Shown piece by piece: positions 16,933-25,734 of a stretch of 64,000 bases of DNA. The stretch is from assembly GCA_963779685.1 (NCBI GenBank), contig CAVZZG010000003.1:2294001-2358000 (forward strand), written 5' to 3'. The notes under the pieces are model-generated. The model did not search any database. It had not been told where the DNA came from and was given only the letters and a program-made list of their open reading frames with translations. Within the stretch, counting starts at the first letter, position 1, and every line of letters begins with the position of its first letter. A program made the translations under genes and the position numbers. The stretch comes from CAVZZG01 sp963779685 (lineage in GTDB: Bacteria > Actinomycetota > Thermoleophilia > Gaiellales > F1-60-MAGs149).

Positions 16933-16967
16933 CACCGGACCGCACGCGAAGTGCAGCCGGGGCCGGC

Positions 16968-16992
16968 GTTCGCTCGACCGCCGAGGTGGGCG
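16968..16992. repeat. Intergenic repeat, copy 3 (GTTCGCTCG-N8-GGTGGGCG)
   Basis: Third copy, between the DUF899 stop and the end of the convergent DUF2182 gene. Its last bases abut or slightly precede the DUF2182 stop codon. Confidence 0.5.
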
Positions 16993-16995
16993 GGC

Positions 16996-17796
16996 TTACG
17001 TTCGCCCGGCGGCCATCTGAGTCATGCCCATCCCGGGCTGGTGCATCCACGGCACCGACGCCGGCGCCACGGCGACCCAGATCCCAAGCCCGATCAGGGC
17101 GACCGCGAAGACCCGGGAGAGCCGTTCTCCGATCGGGAGGACCTTCTCGGCGAAGATGATCGCTGCCACCACCGCCATCCAGGCCAGGCTCATGACGCCG
17201 ACCGCGAACAGCACCACCATCAGCGCCCAGCAGCAGCCGACGCAGTACCCGCCGTGTTCGACGCCCATGCGGACCGGCCCGAGCGGCCCGGTGCGCCAGC
17301 CGTGGATGACGTAGTGGAACGGCGTGCGGCAGTGGCGCAGGCAGACGCGTTTCAGCGGCGTCAACTGGTACGCGCCGGCGACGATGATCGCACCGCCCGC
17401 GACGTACGGTCCCTGGCGGTCCCAGGCGAGGAACGCCGGGTCGAGCGCGCGCACCAGCCGGTACAGACCGTAGGCGGCCAGGCCGTAGCCGGCCCATGCG
17501 ATCAGGTAGCCGGCGAGGAATCCGGCCGTCGAGGCGAGTGGCCGCTGGCTCGACCCGCCCGCGACGCGTGCGTAGACCCGTACCATCGGCACGGCGGACG
17601 GCAGCATCATCGCCGCCGTCATCGTCACCCAGACGCCGAGGAACCAGCCCAGCGATCGGAGGTCCGTGCCGGGCCCGTCGTCCATTCCGCGCATCTGCAC
17701 GACCAGCACGGCCCAGGCCGCGAGCGCACCGAGGAGCAGCGCGGCCGTGATCGCCGGCCCCAGCGACCGGCCGGTTCTGCGTACCCGAGTCGCCAT
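16996..17796 (-). CDS. DUF2182 predicted metal-binding integral membrane protein
   Basis: 266 residues with about six hydrophobic membrane segments. The signature residues of DUF2182 are present: WVTMTAAMMLPS in an early segment, YQLTPLKRVCLRHCRTP, and EHGGYCVGCCWALM. The Cys and Met clusters suggest metal (perhaps copper) handling, but no function is established. The next gene upstream encodes DUF1326; the two families are repeatedly found side by side, so they probably work together. The spacing (13 bp) and common strand indicate an operon. Confidence 0.9.
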   Translation of the reverse strand: MATRVRRTGRSLGPAITAALLLGALAAWAVLVVQMRGMDDGPGTDLRSLGWFLGVWVTMTAAMMLPSAVPMVRVYARVAGGSSQRPLASTAGFLAGYLIAWAGYGLAAYGLYRLVRALDPAFLAWDRQGPYVAGGAIIVAGAYQLTPLKRVCLRHCRTPFHYVIHGWRTGPLGPVRMGVEHGGYCVGCCWALMVVLFAVGVMSLAWMAVVAAIIFAEKVLPIGERLSRVFAVALIGLGIWVAVAPASVPWMHQPGMGMTQMAAGRT

Positions 17797-17809
17797 CCGG
17801 TCGTCGAGG

Positions 17810-18442
17810 CTAGCCGTTCGACCAGGCGATCGGGGCGAAGTGGGCGTTCTTGCCCGAGTTGTCCCAGCTCATCCCGTAATCGCTGATCACGCTTCCCTCG
17901 TCGCCGATCGCCAGCGCCACCCCGTCGGGAGCGAACGGGTGGGCATTCGATGCCCAGATCGCGTCCCCCTCCGAGATGTTCGGCGTGGCGCGAACGGCGA
18001 GGCTGCCAACGGCGCCGATCTGGGCCGAGCGGCGCGTGCCGTCCTTCGTGAACGTGATCGGCACGCTCCGCACGCCGAGCACCTCGCTCACGAGTGGCGC
18101 GAGCAACCCCATCGGCCCGCCCGCCGCGCCCGAGAAGATCGCCGTCAGGGCTGCGTTCTGCGCCTCGTCGGCGCGATCGTCGACGTACAGCGCGACCTTC
18201 GCATTCCCCTCGCCCATCGGCCCCGGCGTCCGCAGCATGGCGGCGACGTTGAGTCCGTCGAGAGCCGTATCGCCGTAGCTCCCCTCGTCGATGTGCCACA
18301 CGAACGGCACCTCGCACGGCCCTTCCGTCGGCGAGGATGTCATGGGCGCGTTGGTGGAGAACAGGCACGGGCACACGACATCGCAGTTGCAGTTCTCGAA
18401 GTACTCGCCCCGGATGTGCCAGCGGGTCTCGGTCGCAGCCAT
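17810..18442 (-). CDS. DUF1326 domain protein
   Basis: 210 residues from ATG 18442, with GGAG ten bases upstream. The N-terminus carries the family motif RGEYFENCNCDVVCPC, a Cys-rich segment that could bind a metal, and the C-terminal part has SDYGMSWDNSGKNAHFAPI. No signal peptide is seen. It is co-directional with and 13 bp before the DUF2182 membrane protein gene, its usual partner. Function is unknown; a joint role in metal or redox handling at the membrane is inferred. Confidence 0.9.
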   Translation of the reverse strand: MAATETRWHIRGEYFENCNCDVVCPCLFSTNAPMTSSPTEGPCEVPFVWHIDEGSYGDTALDGLNVAAMLRTPGPMGEGNAKVALYVDDRADEAQNAALTAIFSGAAGGPMGLLAPLVSEVLGVRSVPITFTKDGTRRSAQIGAVGSLAVRATPNISEGDAIWASNAHPFAPDGVALAIGDEGSVISDYGMSWDNSGKNAHFAPIAWSNG

Positions 18443-18568
18443 GCTCGTCTCCTTCGTGCCGATCCGAACGTTCTCCGGAGACAGGAGACTAGCCCACCGC
18501 GGCGCCCTGGTAAAGGGCAACGCCGGTACGCTCCGTCGCGAGCTGTTCCCACCTGATGGAGATCGACC

Positions 18569-19936
18569 ATGACCGAGTATGCAGTGACGAATCCCGCGAC
18601 CGGTGAGCGCGTACGCACCTATCCCACGATCAGCGACGATGGCCTGGTCGCCGCGATCGGCCTGGCGGATGGCGCACATCGCAACTGGTCGCGCGCGACA
18701 TCGGTGCCGGAGCGGGCCGCGCTGGTGCGACGAGTGGGCGAGCTTCACGTGGAGCGCCGCCAGGCGCTGGCGGACATCATCGTCCGCGAGATGGGCAAGC
18801 CGGTCGAGCAGGCCCTCGGCGAGGTCGACTTCTGCGCCGCGATCTACGGGTACTACGCCGACAACGCGACGACGCTCCTCGCGGATGAGGCGATCACGCT
18901 CTCCGACGGCGAGGGCTCCGCGTTCGTGCGGCGCAACTCGATCGGCGTGGTGCTCGGCATCATGCCGTGGAACTACCCGTACTACCAGGTCGCGCGCTTC
19001 GCGGGCCCGAACCTGGTGATCGGCAACACCGTGCTCCTGAAGCACGCGCCGCAGTGCCCTGAGTCCGCAGCGGCGCTCGAGGCGGTCTACCGCGACGCAG
19101 GCTTCCCTGAAGGCGCCTACGTCAACCTCTACGCGTCCAACGACCAGATCGCCACGGCCATCGCCGATCCGCGGGTGCAGGGCGTGTCCGTCACCGGCTC
19201 CGAGCGGGCGGGCGCCGCGGTCGCGGAGATCGCCGGCCGCAACCTCAAGAAGGTCGTGCTCGAGCTCGGCGGGTCCGACCCCTTCATCCTGCTGAGCACC
19301 GACGACCTGGACGGTGTCGTCGACTCCGCCGCAGCCGCGCGCCTGGAGAACGCCGGGCAGGCGTGCAACGCCGCCAAGCGATTCGTCGTCATCGACGCGC
19401 TCTACGAGCCGTTCGTGGCCAAGCTCACCGCGGCGCTCACGGCCGTCGAACCGGGTGATCCCACGTCGTCCGACACGTCGATGGGGCCGCTCTCCTCGGC
19501 TGGCGCCGCCGACCGCCTCGAGGACCAGCTGCGCCGCGCGGTTGCGCAGGGCGCGACGCTCGCGGCGGGTGGCACGCGCCACGGCAACTTCTTCACGAGC
19601 GCCGTGCTGACCGACGTCACACCCGACAACGACGCGTATCGCGAGGAGTTCTTCGGTCCGGTCGCCACGGTCTACCGGGTCGCGTCCGAGGACGAGGCAG
19701 TCGCCCTCGCCAACGACACGCCCTACGGCCTCGGCTCGTACCTCTTCACCACCGACCCCGAGCAGGCCCTGCGCGTCGCCGACAAGATCGAGGCCGGCAT
19801 GGTGTACGTCAACATCGTCGGCGCCGACGCCGCGGAGCTGCCGTTCGGCGGGGTCAAGCGATCCGGGTTCGGCCGGGAGCTCGGCCGGTTCGGCGCCGAG
19901 GAGTTCGTCAACCGGAAGCTGATCCGGATCGGCTGA
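18569..19936 (+). CDS. NAD(P)-dependent aldehyde dehydrogenase (succinate-semialdehyde dehydrogenase-like)
   Basis: 455 residues, a full-length ALDH. The catalytic cysteine is Cys266 in NAGQACNAAKR and the general base is Glu232 in VLELGGSDP. The cofactor region shows IMPWNYPYY and VSVTGSERAG, and the C-terminal oligomerisation part has LPFGGVKRSGFGRELG. The GQACNAAKR and LELGGSDPF variants are typical of the bacterial GabD2-type succinate-semialdehyde dehydrogenases. GGAGAT precedes the ATG. Its 3' end overlaps the convergent pterin dehydratase gene by 29 bp. Confidence 0.9.
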   Translation: MTEYAVTNPATGERVRTYPTISDDGLVAAIGLADGAHRNWSRATSVPERAALVRRVGELHVERRQALADIIVREMGKPVEQALGEVDFCAAIYGYYADNATTLLADEAITLSDGEGSAFVRRNSIGVVLGIMPWNYPYYQVARFAGPNLVIGNTVLLKHAPQCPESAAALEAVYRDAGFPEGAYVNLYASNDQIATAIADPRVQGVSVTGSERAGAAVAEIAGRNLKKVVLELGGSDPFILLSTDDLDGVVDSAAAARLENAGQACNAAKRFVVIDALYEPFVAKLTAALTAVEPGDPTSSDTSMGPLSSAGAADRLEDQLRRAVAQGATLAAGGTRHGNFFTSAVLTDVTPDNDAYREEFFGPVATVYRVASEDEAVALANDTPYGLGSYLFTTDPEQALRVADKIEAGMVYVNIVGADAAELPFGGVKRSGFGRELGRFGAEEFVNRKLIRIG

Positions 19937-20270
19937 CGCCGAGCTGGTCGGTCTTCGCCGCCATGATGAAATCGTTGCGGTGCAGGCCGCCGATCTTGTG
20001 CGTCCACCACGTCACCGTCGTCCTGCCCCACTCGGTCAGCAGCGCGGGGTGGTGCCCCTCGGCCTCGGCGAGCTCACCGACGGCCGTCGTGAACTTCAGC
20101 GCCTGCGCGAAATCGTCGGCCGGGAAGGCGCGGCGGAGTCGCTTGATGCCATCGAGCTCCACGACCTCCCAGTCCGGGACCTGCTGACGGAACTCGGCAA
20201 TCTCGGCGTCGGTCGCCGTCGGTGCATCCCTGCGGCACGCCACGCACGTCATCTGCGTCAGTGATTCCAT
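19908..20270 (-). CDS. Pterin-4a-carbinolamine dehydratase
   Basis: 120 residues. The family core is clear: EIAEFRQQVPDWEV, then LRRAFPADDFAQALKF, then EGHHPALLTEWGRTTV with the paired active-site histidines, and WWTHKIGGLHRNDFIMA. The enzyme dehydrates 4a-hydroxytetrahydrobiopterin to recycle the cofactor of aromatic amino acid hydroxylases; in bacteria lacking such hydroxylases it may serve molybdopterin or other pterin metabolism. The start at 20270 has GGGAG upstream; an internal ATG 18 bases later (MTCVACRR) is also possible. It is convergent with the aldehyde dehydrogenase gene. Confidence 0.9.
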   Translation of the reverse strand: MESLTQMTCVACRRDAPTATDAEIAEFRQQVPDWEVVELDGIKRLRRAFPADDFAQALKFTTAVGELAEAEGHHPALLTEWGRTTVTWWTHKIGGLHRNDFIMAAKTDQLGVSRSGSASG

Positions 20271-20328
20271 CTCCCGGACTCCCCTGCATCCGCCTCGGAT
20301 CGGTGGCTCATCGTCGACACTCCGCAGT

Positions 20329-20754
20329 GTGCTCGATCGGACGGAGATGCGACGACGACTCGCGGCCGCTCGGCTCGCCCACCTCGCGACCGCCGATGCC
20401 GAAGGCCGGCCGCACCTCGTCCCGGTCTGCTTCGTGCTCGACGGCGACGTGCTGTATACGGCGGTGGACGAGAAGCCCAAGCGCACGCAGCGCCTGAAGC
20501 GCCTCGCCAACATCCGGGCGAACCCGGCCGCGACCGTGCTGGTCGACGTGTACGACGAGGACTGGACGCGCCTCTGGTGGGTGCGCGTCGACGGCCACGG
20601 CCGAGTGCTCGAGCAGGGGGCCGAGTGCGAGCGCGCGCTCGCGCTCCTCGTCGACAAGTACCCGCAGTACGAGGCGAGGCGCCCGCTCGGGCCGGTGCTC
20701 GCCCTGACGATCGGCGCGTGGCGGTCATGGGCCGCCGCCGATCGCCCGGCGTAA
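20329..20754 (+). CDS. PPOX-class F420-dependent oxidoreductase-like protein (Rv0121/TIGR03668 type)
   Basis: 141 residues. The split-barrel fold is indicated by RLAHLATADAEGRPHLVPVCFVLDGDVLYTAVDEKPKRTQ-type spacing (here split by strands): ARLAHLATADAEGRPH, then VPVCFVLDG, then a basic KPKRTQRLKRLANI, and later DEDWTRLWWVRVDG. This is the actinobacterial F420/FMN flavin-fold family related to Rv0121. The basic segment is where the deazaflavin phosphate binds in relatives. Substrate unknown. The start is a GTG; the divergent dehydratase gene begins about 60 bp away. Confidence 0.8.
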   Translation: MLDRTEMRRRLAAARLAHLATADAEGRPHLVPVCFVLDGDVLYTAVDEKPKRTQRLKRLANIRANPAATVLVDVYDEDWTRLWWVRVDGHGRVLEQGAECERALALLVDKYPQYEARRPLGPVLALTIGAWRSWAAADRPA

Positions 20755-20807
20755 GAGGCACCGCTCCGGCGGACCGCCGGCCGCCGCGTGTCACCCTGCG
20801 AGCTGCT

Positions 20808-22166
20808 GTGGTTGAGAGTCCTCCCGACGAGCCGGTACGGGATCGCACGCGGCGGCGGCGGCGGCGTCGCCTCAGCCGGGTGGCGGTCGCCGCGTCGCTC
20901 GCGTTCGTGGCCGCCGCCGCTGCCGCCCTCTACGTCGTCGAGAGCGGGGCTCCGGCCACGCGGGCCGCAGCGCATCGCACACCCCCGCTGCTCGGCTACG
21001 ACCCGCGCTTCGAGGCCGACTACACGCAACGGGCCGCGGCCGGCTATGCCCACGTGGTGTACGCGAAGAGCCCGGATGGCGTTCTGGCAACCGCGCAGCG
21101 GGTCGCCGCGTACCGGCCCCTGATCGAGCAGGCAACGGCGGGCAGCGGCGTCCCCGCCGACCTGGTGGAGGGGATGGTCTTCCTCGAGAGCGCCGGCCGC
21201 CCCGATGTCGTCGCGGGCTCCGACGCAGCCTCGGCGGCGGGTCTCGGCCAGATCCTCGCCGAGACCGCGACGAACCTGCTGGGGATGCACGTCGACCTCG
21301 CCGCCAGCCGGCAGCTCACCGACCAGATCGCCTCCGCCACCGCGGCCGGCGACGGCGCCTTGGTGGCGAGCCTCCAGGCGCAGCGGCGAGCGGTGGACGA
21401 TCGCTTCGTGCCTGCCCTCGCCCTCGCCGGGACGATGCGGTACCTGGACATGGCGCGGCACAAGTTCGGCCGAGTCGACCTCGCCGTGGAGAGCTACCAC
21501 ATGGGCATGGGCAACCTCGACGGGGCGCTGCGCGCATGGTCGGGCGACCACTCCAGCGATACCGCGACGGTGGTGCGCGCCCACGATCTGGGCTACACGC
21601 GACTCTACTTCGACTGCTCGCCGCTCGCCCGCCCAGCAGCCTGGGCCAAGCTTGCGGGCTTCGGCGACCAGTCCAGCGCCTATCTCTGGAAAGTGCTCGC
21701 CGCCGAGGACATCATGCGGCTCTACCGGGAGGACCCGGCCGCGCTGAAGGCCACCGCCGCGCTCCAGACGGCCGCCCCGTCGGCCGCGCTGGCGCTGCAC
21801 CCTGATCCGCAGCCGGCGACCAGCGGCCTTGCCCGGCTCGTGAATGACCCGGCCGGCACCGGCTACGCCATCTCGCCGACCCTGCCGCCCGGCGGGCGAC
21901 GCCTGCAGCCCTCGGCGCTCGCCACGCTCACCGAGATGGCCGGCGTCGTACGGCGCATCGCTCCGACGGCGCAGCCGCTCGCGGTGACGTCCGCGCTCGG
22001 CGACAGCGGCCTGCAGGCGGCCGGCTACACCTTCACGATCGCGCGCCACTACTCGTCCGGCACGCAGGCGGCCGCGTTCCAGTTCACGCTCGACCGACTC
22101 CAGGCGCTGAACCGCATCGCCTGGTACCGGACCAGCAGCGTGATCGACATCACCGCCGCCGAGTAG
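20808..22166 (+). CDS. Membrane-anchored lytic transglycosylase (SLT domain)
   Basis: About 452 residues from GTG 20808. The N-terminus has a run of arginines followed by one hydrophobic segment (VAVAASLAFVAAAAAALYVV), so the protein is anchored or exported. The SLT domain shows the catalytic Glu in VFLESAGRP, then GSDAASAAGLGQI and later VESYHMGMGNLDGAL, the standard lysozyme-like blocks. Such enzymes cleave peptidoglycan glycan strands with formation of 1,6-anhydro ends. The start is not certain since no good Shine-Dalgarno sequence is present. The C-terminal ~200 residues have no recognised domain. Confidence 0.8.
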   Translation: MVESPPDEPVRDRTRRRRRRRLSRVAVAASLAFVAAAAAALYVVESGAPATRAAAHRTPPLLGYDPRFEADYTQRAAAGYAHVVYAKSPDGVLATAQRVAAYRPLIEQATAGSGVPADLVEGMVFLESAGRPDVVAGSDAASAAGLGQILAETATNLLGMHVDLAASRQLTDQIASATAAGDGALVASLQAQRRAVDDRFVPALALAGTMRYLDMARHKFGRVDLAVESYHMGMGNLDGALRAWSGDHSSDTATVVRAHDLGYTRLYFDCSPLARPAAWAKLAGFGDQSSAYLWKVLAAEDIMRLYREDPAALKATAALQTAAPSAALALHPDPQPATSGLARLVNDPAGTGYAISPTLPPGGRRLQPSALATLTEMAGVVRRIAPTAQPLAVTSALGDSGLQAAGYTFTIARHYSSGTQAAAFQFTLDRLQALNRIAWYRTSSVIDITAAE

Positions 22167-22216
22167 TCTCGGCGCGGATCGGCGCGGATGCCGATCCCGG
22201 GGTAACCTGGGAGGAG

Positions 22217-24757
22217 GTGACGATCAGCTCGACGGTCCGGCGCGCAGGGACGCTCGCGGGGTGCGGGCTGGCCCTGCTTGCATGCGCCCCCGCCGCCATC
22301 GGGGCGACGCGGCGACACGCGATGCCCCTCGCCGCACCGTCGCCGGCACGCATGGCGAGACCGGCCGCCTCGGCACTCTCCGGCGGCGTGCCCGGAGCCG
22401 GGCTGCTGACCTTCCACGCCGGCGGGCGCGTAATGCACCGCACGGTGCTGCACCCGATCTTCTGGGCCCCGGCCGGCTTCTCGTTCCCGACCGGGTACGA
22501 GGCCACCGTCCAGCAGTACCTCGTCGACATCGCGCAGGACTCGGGGCTCACGACCAACGTGTTCGCGACCACCGGCGAGTATGCGGATGCCTCGGGCGTG
22601 GCGGCCTACGACATCACGGCGGGCGGCAGCTTCGACGACACGACGGCGTTCCCCGCCAACTCGTGTTTCGGCGGCGGAACCACCTGCATCGTCGACGCCG
22701 CGCTCCAGACCGAGGTCCACGCCGTCGCGACCGCCCAGTCGATCGCCCCGTCGACCACCGATCTCTACGTCCTGTTCCTGCCCCCGAACGCCACCACGTG
22801 CTTCGACGGTACGAACATCACCGGGACGACCCAGTGCTCGGCCAACTCCGTCCGCCACCGCGCCTTCTGCGGCTACCACGCCGCCATGGGCTCGCTGTCG
22901 AGCCCGGAGATCTACGCCGTCATGCCCTACCCGGCCAGCACCGGGTGCGGCACCGGTGGCACGCCCAACTCGACCGGCGCCGATCCGCTCGTCGACTACA
23001 TCATCAGCGTCACCAGCCACGAGGTCGCGGAGGCGATGACTGACCCGCTGCTCGACGCGTGGTACTCGGACTCGAGCAACCCGTCGGGGAACGAGAACGG
23101 CGACAACTGCAACCAGGTGTACGGCACCGCGCTCGGCGGCGCCGGTACCAGCGCGTGGAATCAGGTCGTCAACGGCCACACGTACTTCACCCAGACCGAG
23201 TGGGTGAACGAGGCCGGAGGCAGCTGCGTGCAGACGTACACGAACCCACTCCAGGCGTCGCTGCAGGCGCCGGCCTCCGCGCCGGCACGGGCGTCGGTGA
23301 CGTTCTCGGCCGCGGCGTCGACCGCGACCGGCGGCGCCATCACGACCTACCGGTTCAGCTTCGGGGACGGCACCGCCACGGTGTCGGGCAGCTCGCCGAC
23401 CGTCGTCCACGCCTTCGCCGCACCCGGCACCTACGCGGTCTCGCTGGTGGTGTCCGGGAACGTCGGGGTCGCCGCGGGCACGACGGCCTCGATAGCGGTG
23501 ACCCCGGCCACCGTGGTTGCGCGCATCACCGCCCCCGCGGGCGCGCCGACCGGAACGAGCGTGTCGTTCGACGGCTCCACGTCGACCGCGGACGCAGGCA
23601 TCGCGACGTTCGCGTGGGACTTCGGCGACGGCTCAGCGCCGGTCGAAGGCGCGTCCGCCACCGCCCAGCACGCCTACGCGCACCCCGGCACCTACACCGT
23701 CGCGCTCACGGTCACCGCGGTGGGCGGTGCGGCCGCCACGGCCACGACCCACTACACGGTATCTGATCGGGCGCCGACCGCACTCGGTTCGATCACGACA
23801 GTCGGGGTCGTCGCGGTGGGCGACACCGTGGCGTTCGACGGGTCCTCGTCGTCCGACCCGGACGGGACGGTCACGGGCTGGGCCTGGACGTTCGGGGACG
23901 GCGACGTGGGGGCCGGCACGACGCCGACGCACGCCTACTCCACGCCCGGCAGCTACCCCGTCGCGCTGCGCGTGACCGACAACTCGGGCGTGGACTCGCA
24001 GGCGGTCGCGGTCGGATCGGTGGTCGTGCTCGACGCGCCCAACGCGACGTTCACCCTACCGTCGCCGCAGCCGACCGGCCAGTCCGCCCACTTCAATGCC
24101 GGCGGGTCGACGGGGCCCGAGCCGATCGTCGCCTACACCTGGGACTTCGGCGACGGGTCGCCGACGGCAAGCGGAGTCTCGGCCGCCCATGCCTACGTGC
24201 ACGCGGGCGCGTACACCGTCACGCTCACCATCCGTGATGCCGGCGGGCGGACGCGGTCACTGGGACGGACGATGACGATCCTCGACCGGCCGCCGGTGAT
24301 CGTGCTCGGCGCAGGGCCGTTCTCGGTCGTCGTCGGCCGGCCGCTCGTGCTCGACGCGTCCGGCTCGGGCGATCCCGACGGCAGCATCGCCGCGTACGCG
24401 TGGGCGTTCGGCGACGGCTCCACCAGCACCCTCGCGACTCCCAGCCACACCTGGTCGCACACCGGCACCTATCGGGTGACGCTCCATGTCGTCGACGACA
24501 GCGGCTCGAGCGCGACCGTCGCGCGGGTCGTGCACGTCACCCTCGCACCCGCGTGCGTCGTGCCCGACCTCCGCGGCCGCACCCTCGCACGCGCACGTCT
24601 GCTGTTACGGACATCGCACTGCGCGCTCGGGCGCGTGCGCCGCATCCGATCAGCCCGGCCCAAGGGCACCGTCATCCGCTCGTCGCCAACCGGCGGCTCG
24701 CACCGCCACCCGGTCGGCACCCGGGTGGCGGTGGTGGTGTCGCGCGGACCGAAGTAG
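22217..24757 (+). CDS. Secreted putative metallopeptidase-like protein with five PKD domains and a C-terminal PASTA domain
   Basis: 846 residues, GTG start with GGGAGGAG before it and a signal peptide (CGLALLACAPAAIGA). Residues ~60-340 hold a domain with HPIFWAPAGFSFP, YVLFLPPN and TSHEVAEAMTDPLLDAWY. The HExxE/TDP pattern recalls metallopeptidase-like and EXORDIUM-like secreted proteins. Five PKD modules follow (FSFGDG, WDFGDG, WTFGDG, WDFGDG and WAFGDG), then a PASTA unit (CVVPDLRGRTLARARLLL) at the end. PASTA on a secreted PKD protein suggests cell-wall binding. Whether the N-terminal domain cleaves peptides is untested. Confidence 0.75.
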   Translation: MTISSTVRRAGTLAGCGLALLACAPAAIGATRRHAMPLAAPSPARMARPAASALSGGVPGAGLLTFHAGGRVMHRTVLHPIFWAPAGFSFPTGYEATVQQYLVDIAQDSGLTTNVFATTGEYADASGVAAYDITAGGSFDDTTAFPANSCFGGGTTCIVDAALQTEVHAVATAQSIAPSTTDLYVLFLPPNATTCFDGTNITGTTQCSANSVRHRAFCGYHAAMGSLSSPEIYAVMPYPASTGCGTGGTPNSTGADPLVDYIISVTSHEVAEAMTDPLLDAWYSDSSNPSGNENGDNCNQVYGTALGGAGTSAWNQVVNGHTYFTQTEWVNEAGGSCVQTYTNPLQASLQAPASAPARASVTFSAAASTATGGAITTYRFSFGDGTATVSGSSPTVVHAFAAPGTYAVSLVVSGNVGVAAGTTASIAVTPATVVARITAPAGAPTGTSVSFDGSTSTADAGIATFAWDFGDGSAPVEGASATAQHAYAHPGTYTVALTVTAVGGAAATATTHYTVSDRAPTALGSITTVGVVAVGDTVAFDGSSSSDPDGTVTGWAWTFGDGDVGAGTTPTHAYSTPGSYPVALRVTDNSGVDSQAVAVGSVVVLDAPNATFTLPSPQPTGQSAHFNAGGSTGPEPIVAYTWDFGDGSPTASGVSAAHAYVHAGAYTVTLTIRDAGGRTRSLGRTMTILDRPPVIVLGAGPFSVVVGRPLVLDASGSGDPDGSIAAYAWAFGDGSTSTLATPSHTWSHTGTYRVTLHVVDDSGSSATVARVVHVTLAPACVVPDLRGRTLARARLLLRTSHCALGRVRRIRSARPKGTVIRSSPTGGSHRHPVGTRVAVVVSRGPK

Positions 24758-24767
24758 CGCCGCGAAC

Positions 24768-24787
24768 GCCCCGCTCACACCCGGGGC
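24768..24787. terminator. Hairpin between convergent genes
   Basis: GCCCCG (24768-24773) pairs with CGGGGC (24782-24787) around an eight-base loop, between the PKD-protein gene and the convergent esterase gene. Confidence 0.45.
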
Positions 24788-24800
24788 AGCGCAGCGACCA

Positions 24801-25724
24801 TCACCCGCCGTCGGTCGCCCGACGTAGCGCCGTCGCCGCCTCCTGCAGGGCGTCGTGGGCGCGGTCGATGACGGCCGGAAGCCGGAAGAAGGCGTGGATC
24901 AGGCCGTCGTACCGGCTCAGGGTGACCGCGACCCCGGCCCCCGACAGCCGCGCCGCATAGGCCTCGCCCTCGTCCCGCAGCGGATCGTATTCGGCCGTGA
25001 TCACGAGTGCGGGCGCGACGCCGGCGACATCGTCGGCTCGCAGCGGCGAGGCATCGGGGTGGTAGCGGTCCCCGGCCGGGACGTACTGCTCCCAGAACCA
25101 CTGCATGGCGTCGCGGGTCAGCCAGTACCCGGTGGCGTTGTCGCGGTAGGAGGCCGTGCCGAGATCCGCGTCGGTGACCGGGTAGACCAGCAGCTGGAGC
25201 GCGAGGGGCAGCCGAGCATCCCGCGCACGACGCGCGACGACGGCGGCCAGGTTGCCGCCTGCGCTATCGCCTCCGACGGCCACCGGTCCTTCGGCCCCGA
25301 GCTCGTCGCCGTGCTCGAGGACCCACGCGGTGGCTGCCCAGGCATCGTCCACCGCTGCCGGAAAGGGGTGCTCGGGAGCCAGGCGGTAGTCGACCGACAC
25401 GACCGTGCAGCCCGACCCCTGGGCGAGCGTGGCGCACACGGCGTGGGCGGTTGCGATGCTGCCGAGCACCCACCCGCCGCCGTGGAAGTACACCAGCGCG
25501 GCTCCCGTCGCGCCCGGCGGCCGGTAGATGCGGACCGGGATCGGCCCGCCGGGCCCCGGAACGTCGCGGTCCTCGAACGGCACGGGATCGAACGGGCCGA
25601 ACAACGCCGGTGCTCCGTCTTCCATGGCGCGACGAGCGACGTCCGGCGGCTGCTCGCCGTACCGCACGGCACCGATCTCTTCCAGCCGCGCGAGGAACGC
25701 CTGGGCCTGCGGATCGAGCGTCAC
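24801..25724 (-). CDS. Alpha/beta hydrolase fold-3 esterase (hormone-sensitive-lipase family)
   Basis: 307 residues from GTG 25724. The family signatures are complete: oxyanion loop YFHGGGWVLGS, Ser in VGGDSAGGNLAA, Asp in TAEYDPLRDEGEAYA and His in LIHAFFRL, plus SVDYRLAPEHPFPAA. HSL-type esterases hydrolyse short-chain esters in the cytoplasm. The start is 11 bp after the stop codon of the LamG-like gene on the same strand, so both are probably co-transcribed. A longer reading frame extends upstream, but it is out of register with family sequence and overlaps the neighbour. Confidence 0.9.
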   Translation of the reverse strand: MTLDPQAQAFLARLEEIGAVRYGEQPPDVARRAMEDGAPALFGPFDPVPFEDRDVPGPGGPIPVRIYRPPGATGAALVYFHGGGWVLGSIATAHAVCATLAQGSGCTVVSVDYRLAPEHPFPAAVDDAWAATAWVLEHGDELGAEGPVAVGGDSAGGNLAAVVARRARDARLPLALQLLVYPVTDADLGTASYRDNATGYWLTRDAMQWFWEQYVPAGDRYHPDASPLRADDVAGVAPALVITAEYDPLRDEGEAYAARLSGAGVAVTLSRYDGLIHAFFRLPAVIDRAHDALQEAATALRRATDGG

Positions 25725-25734
25725 GTCGTCGACC

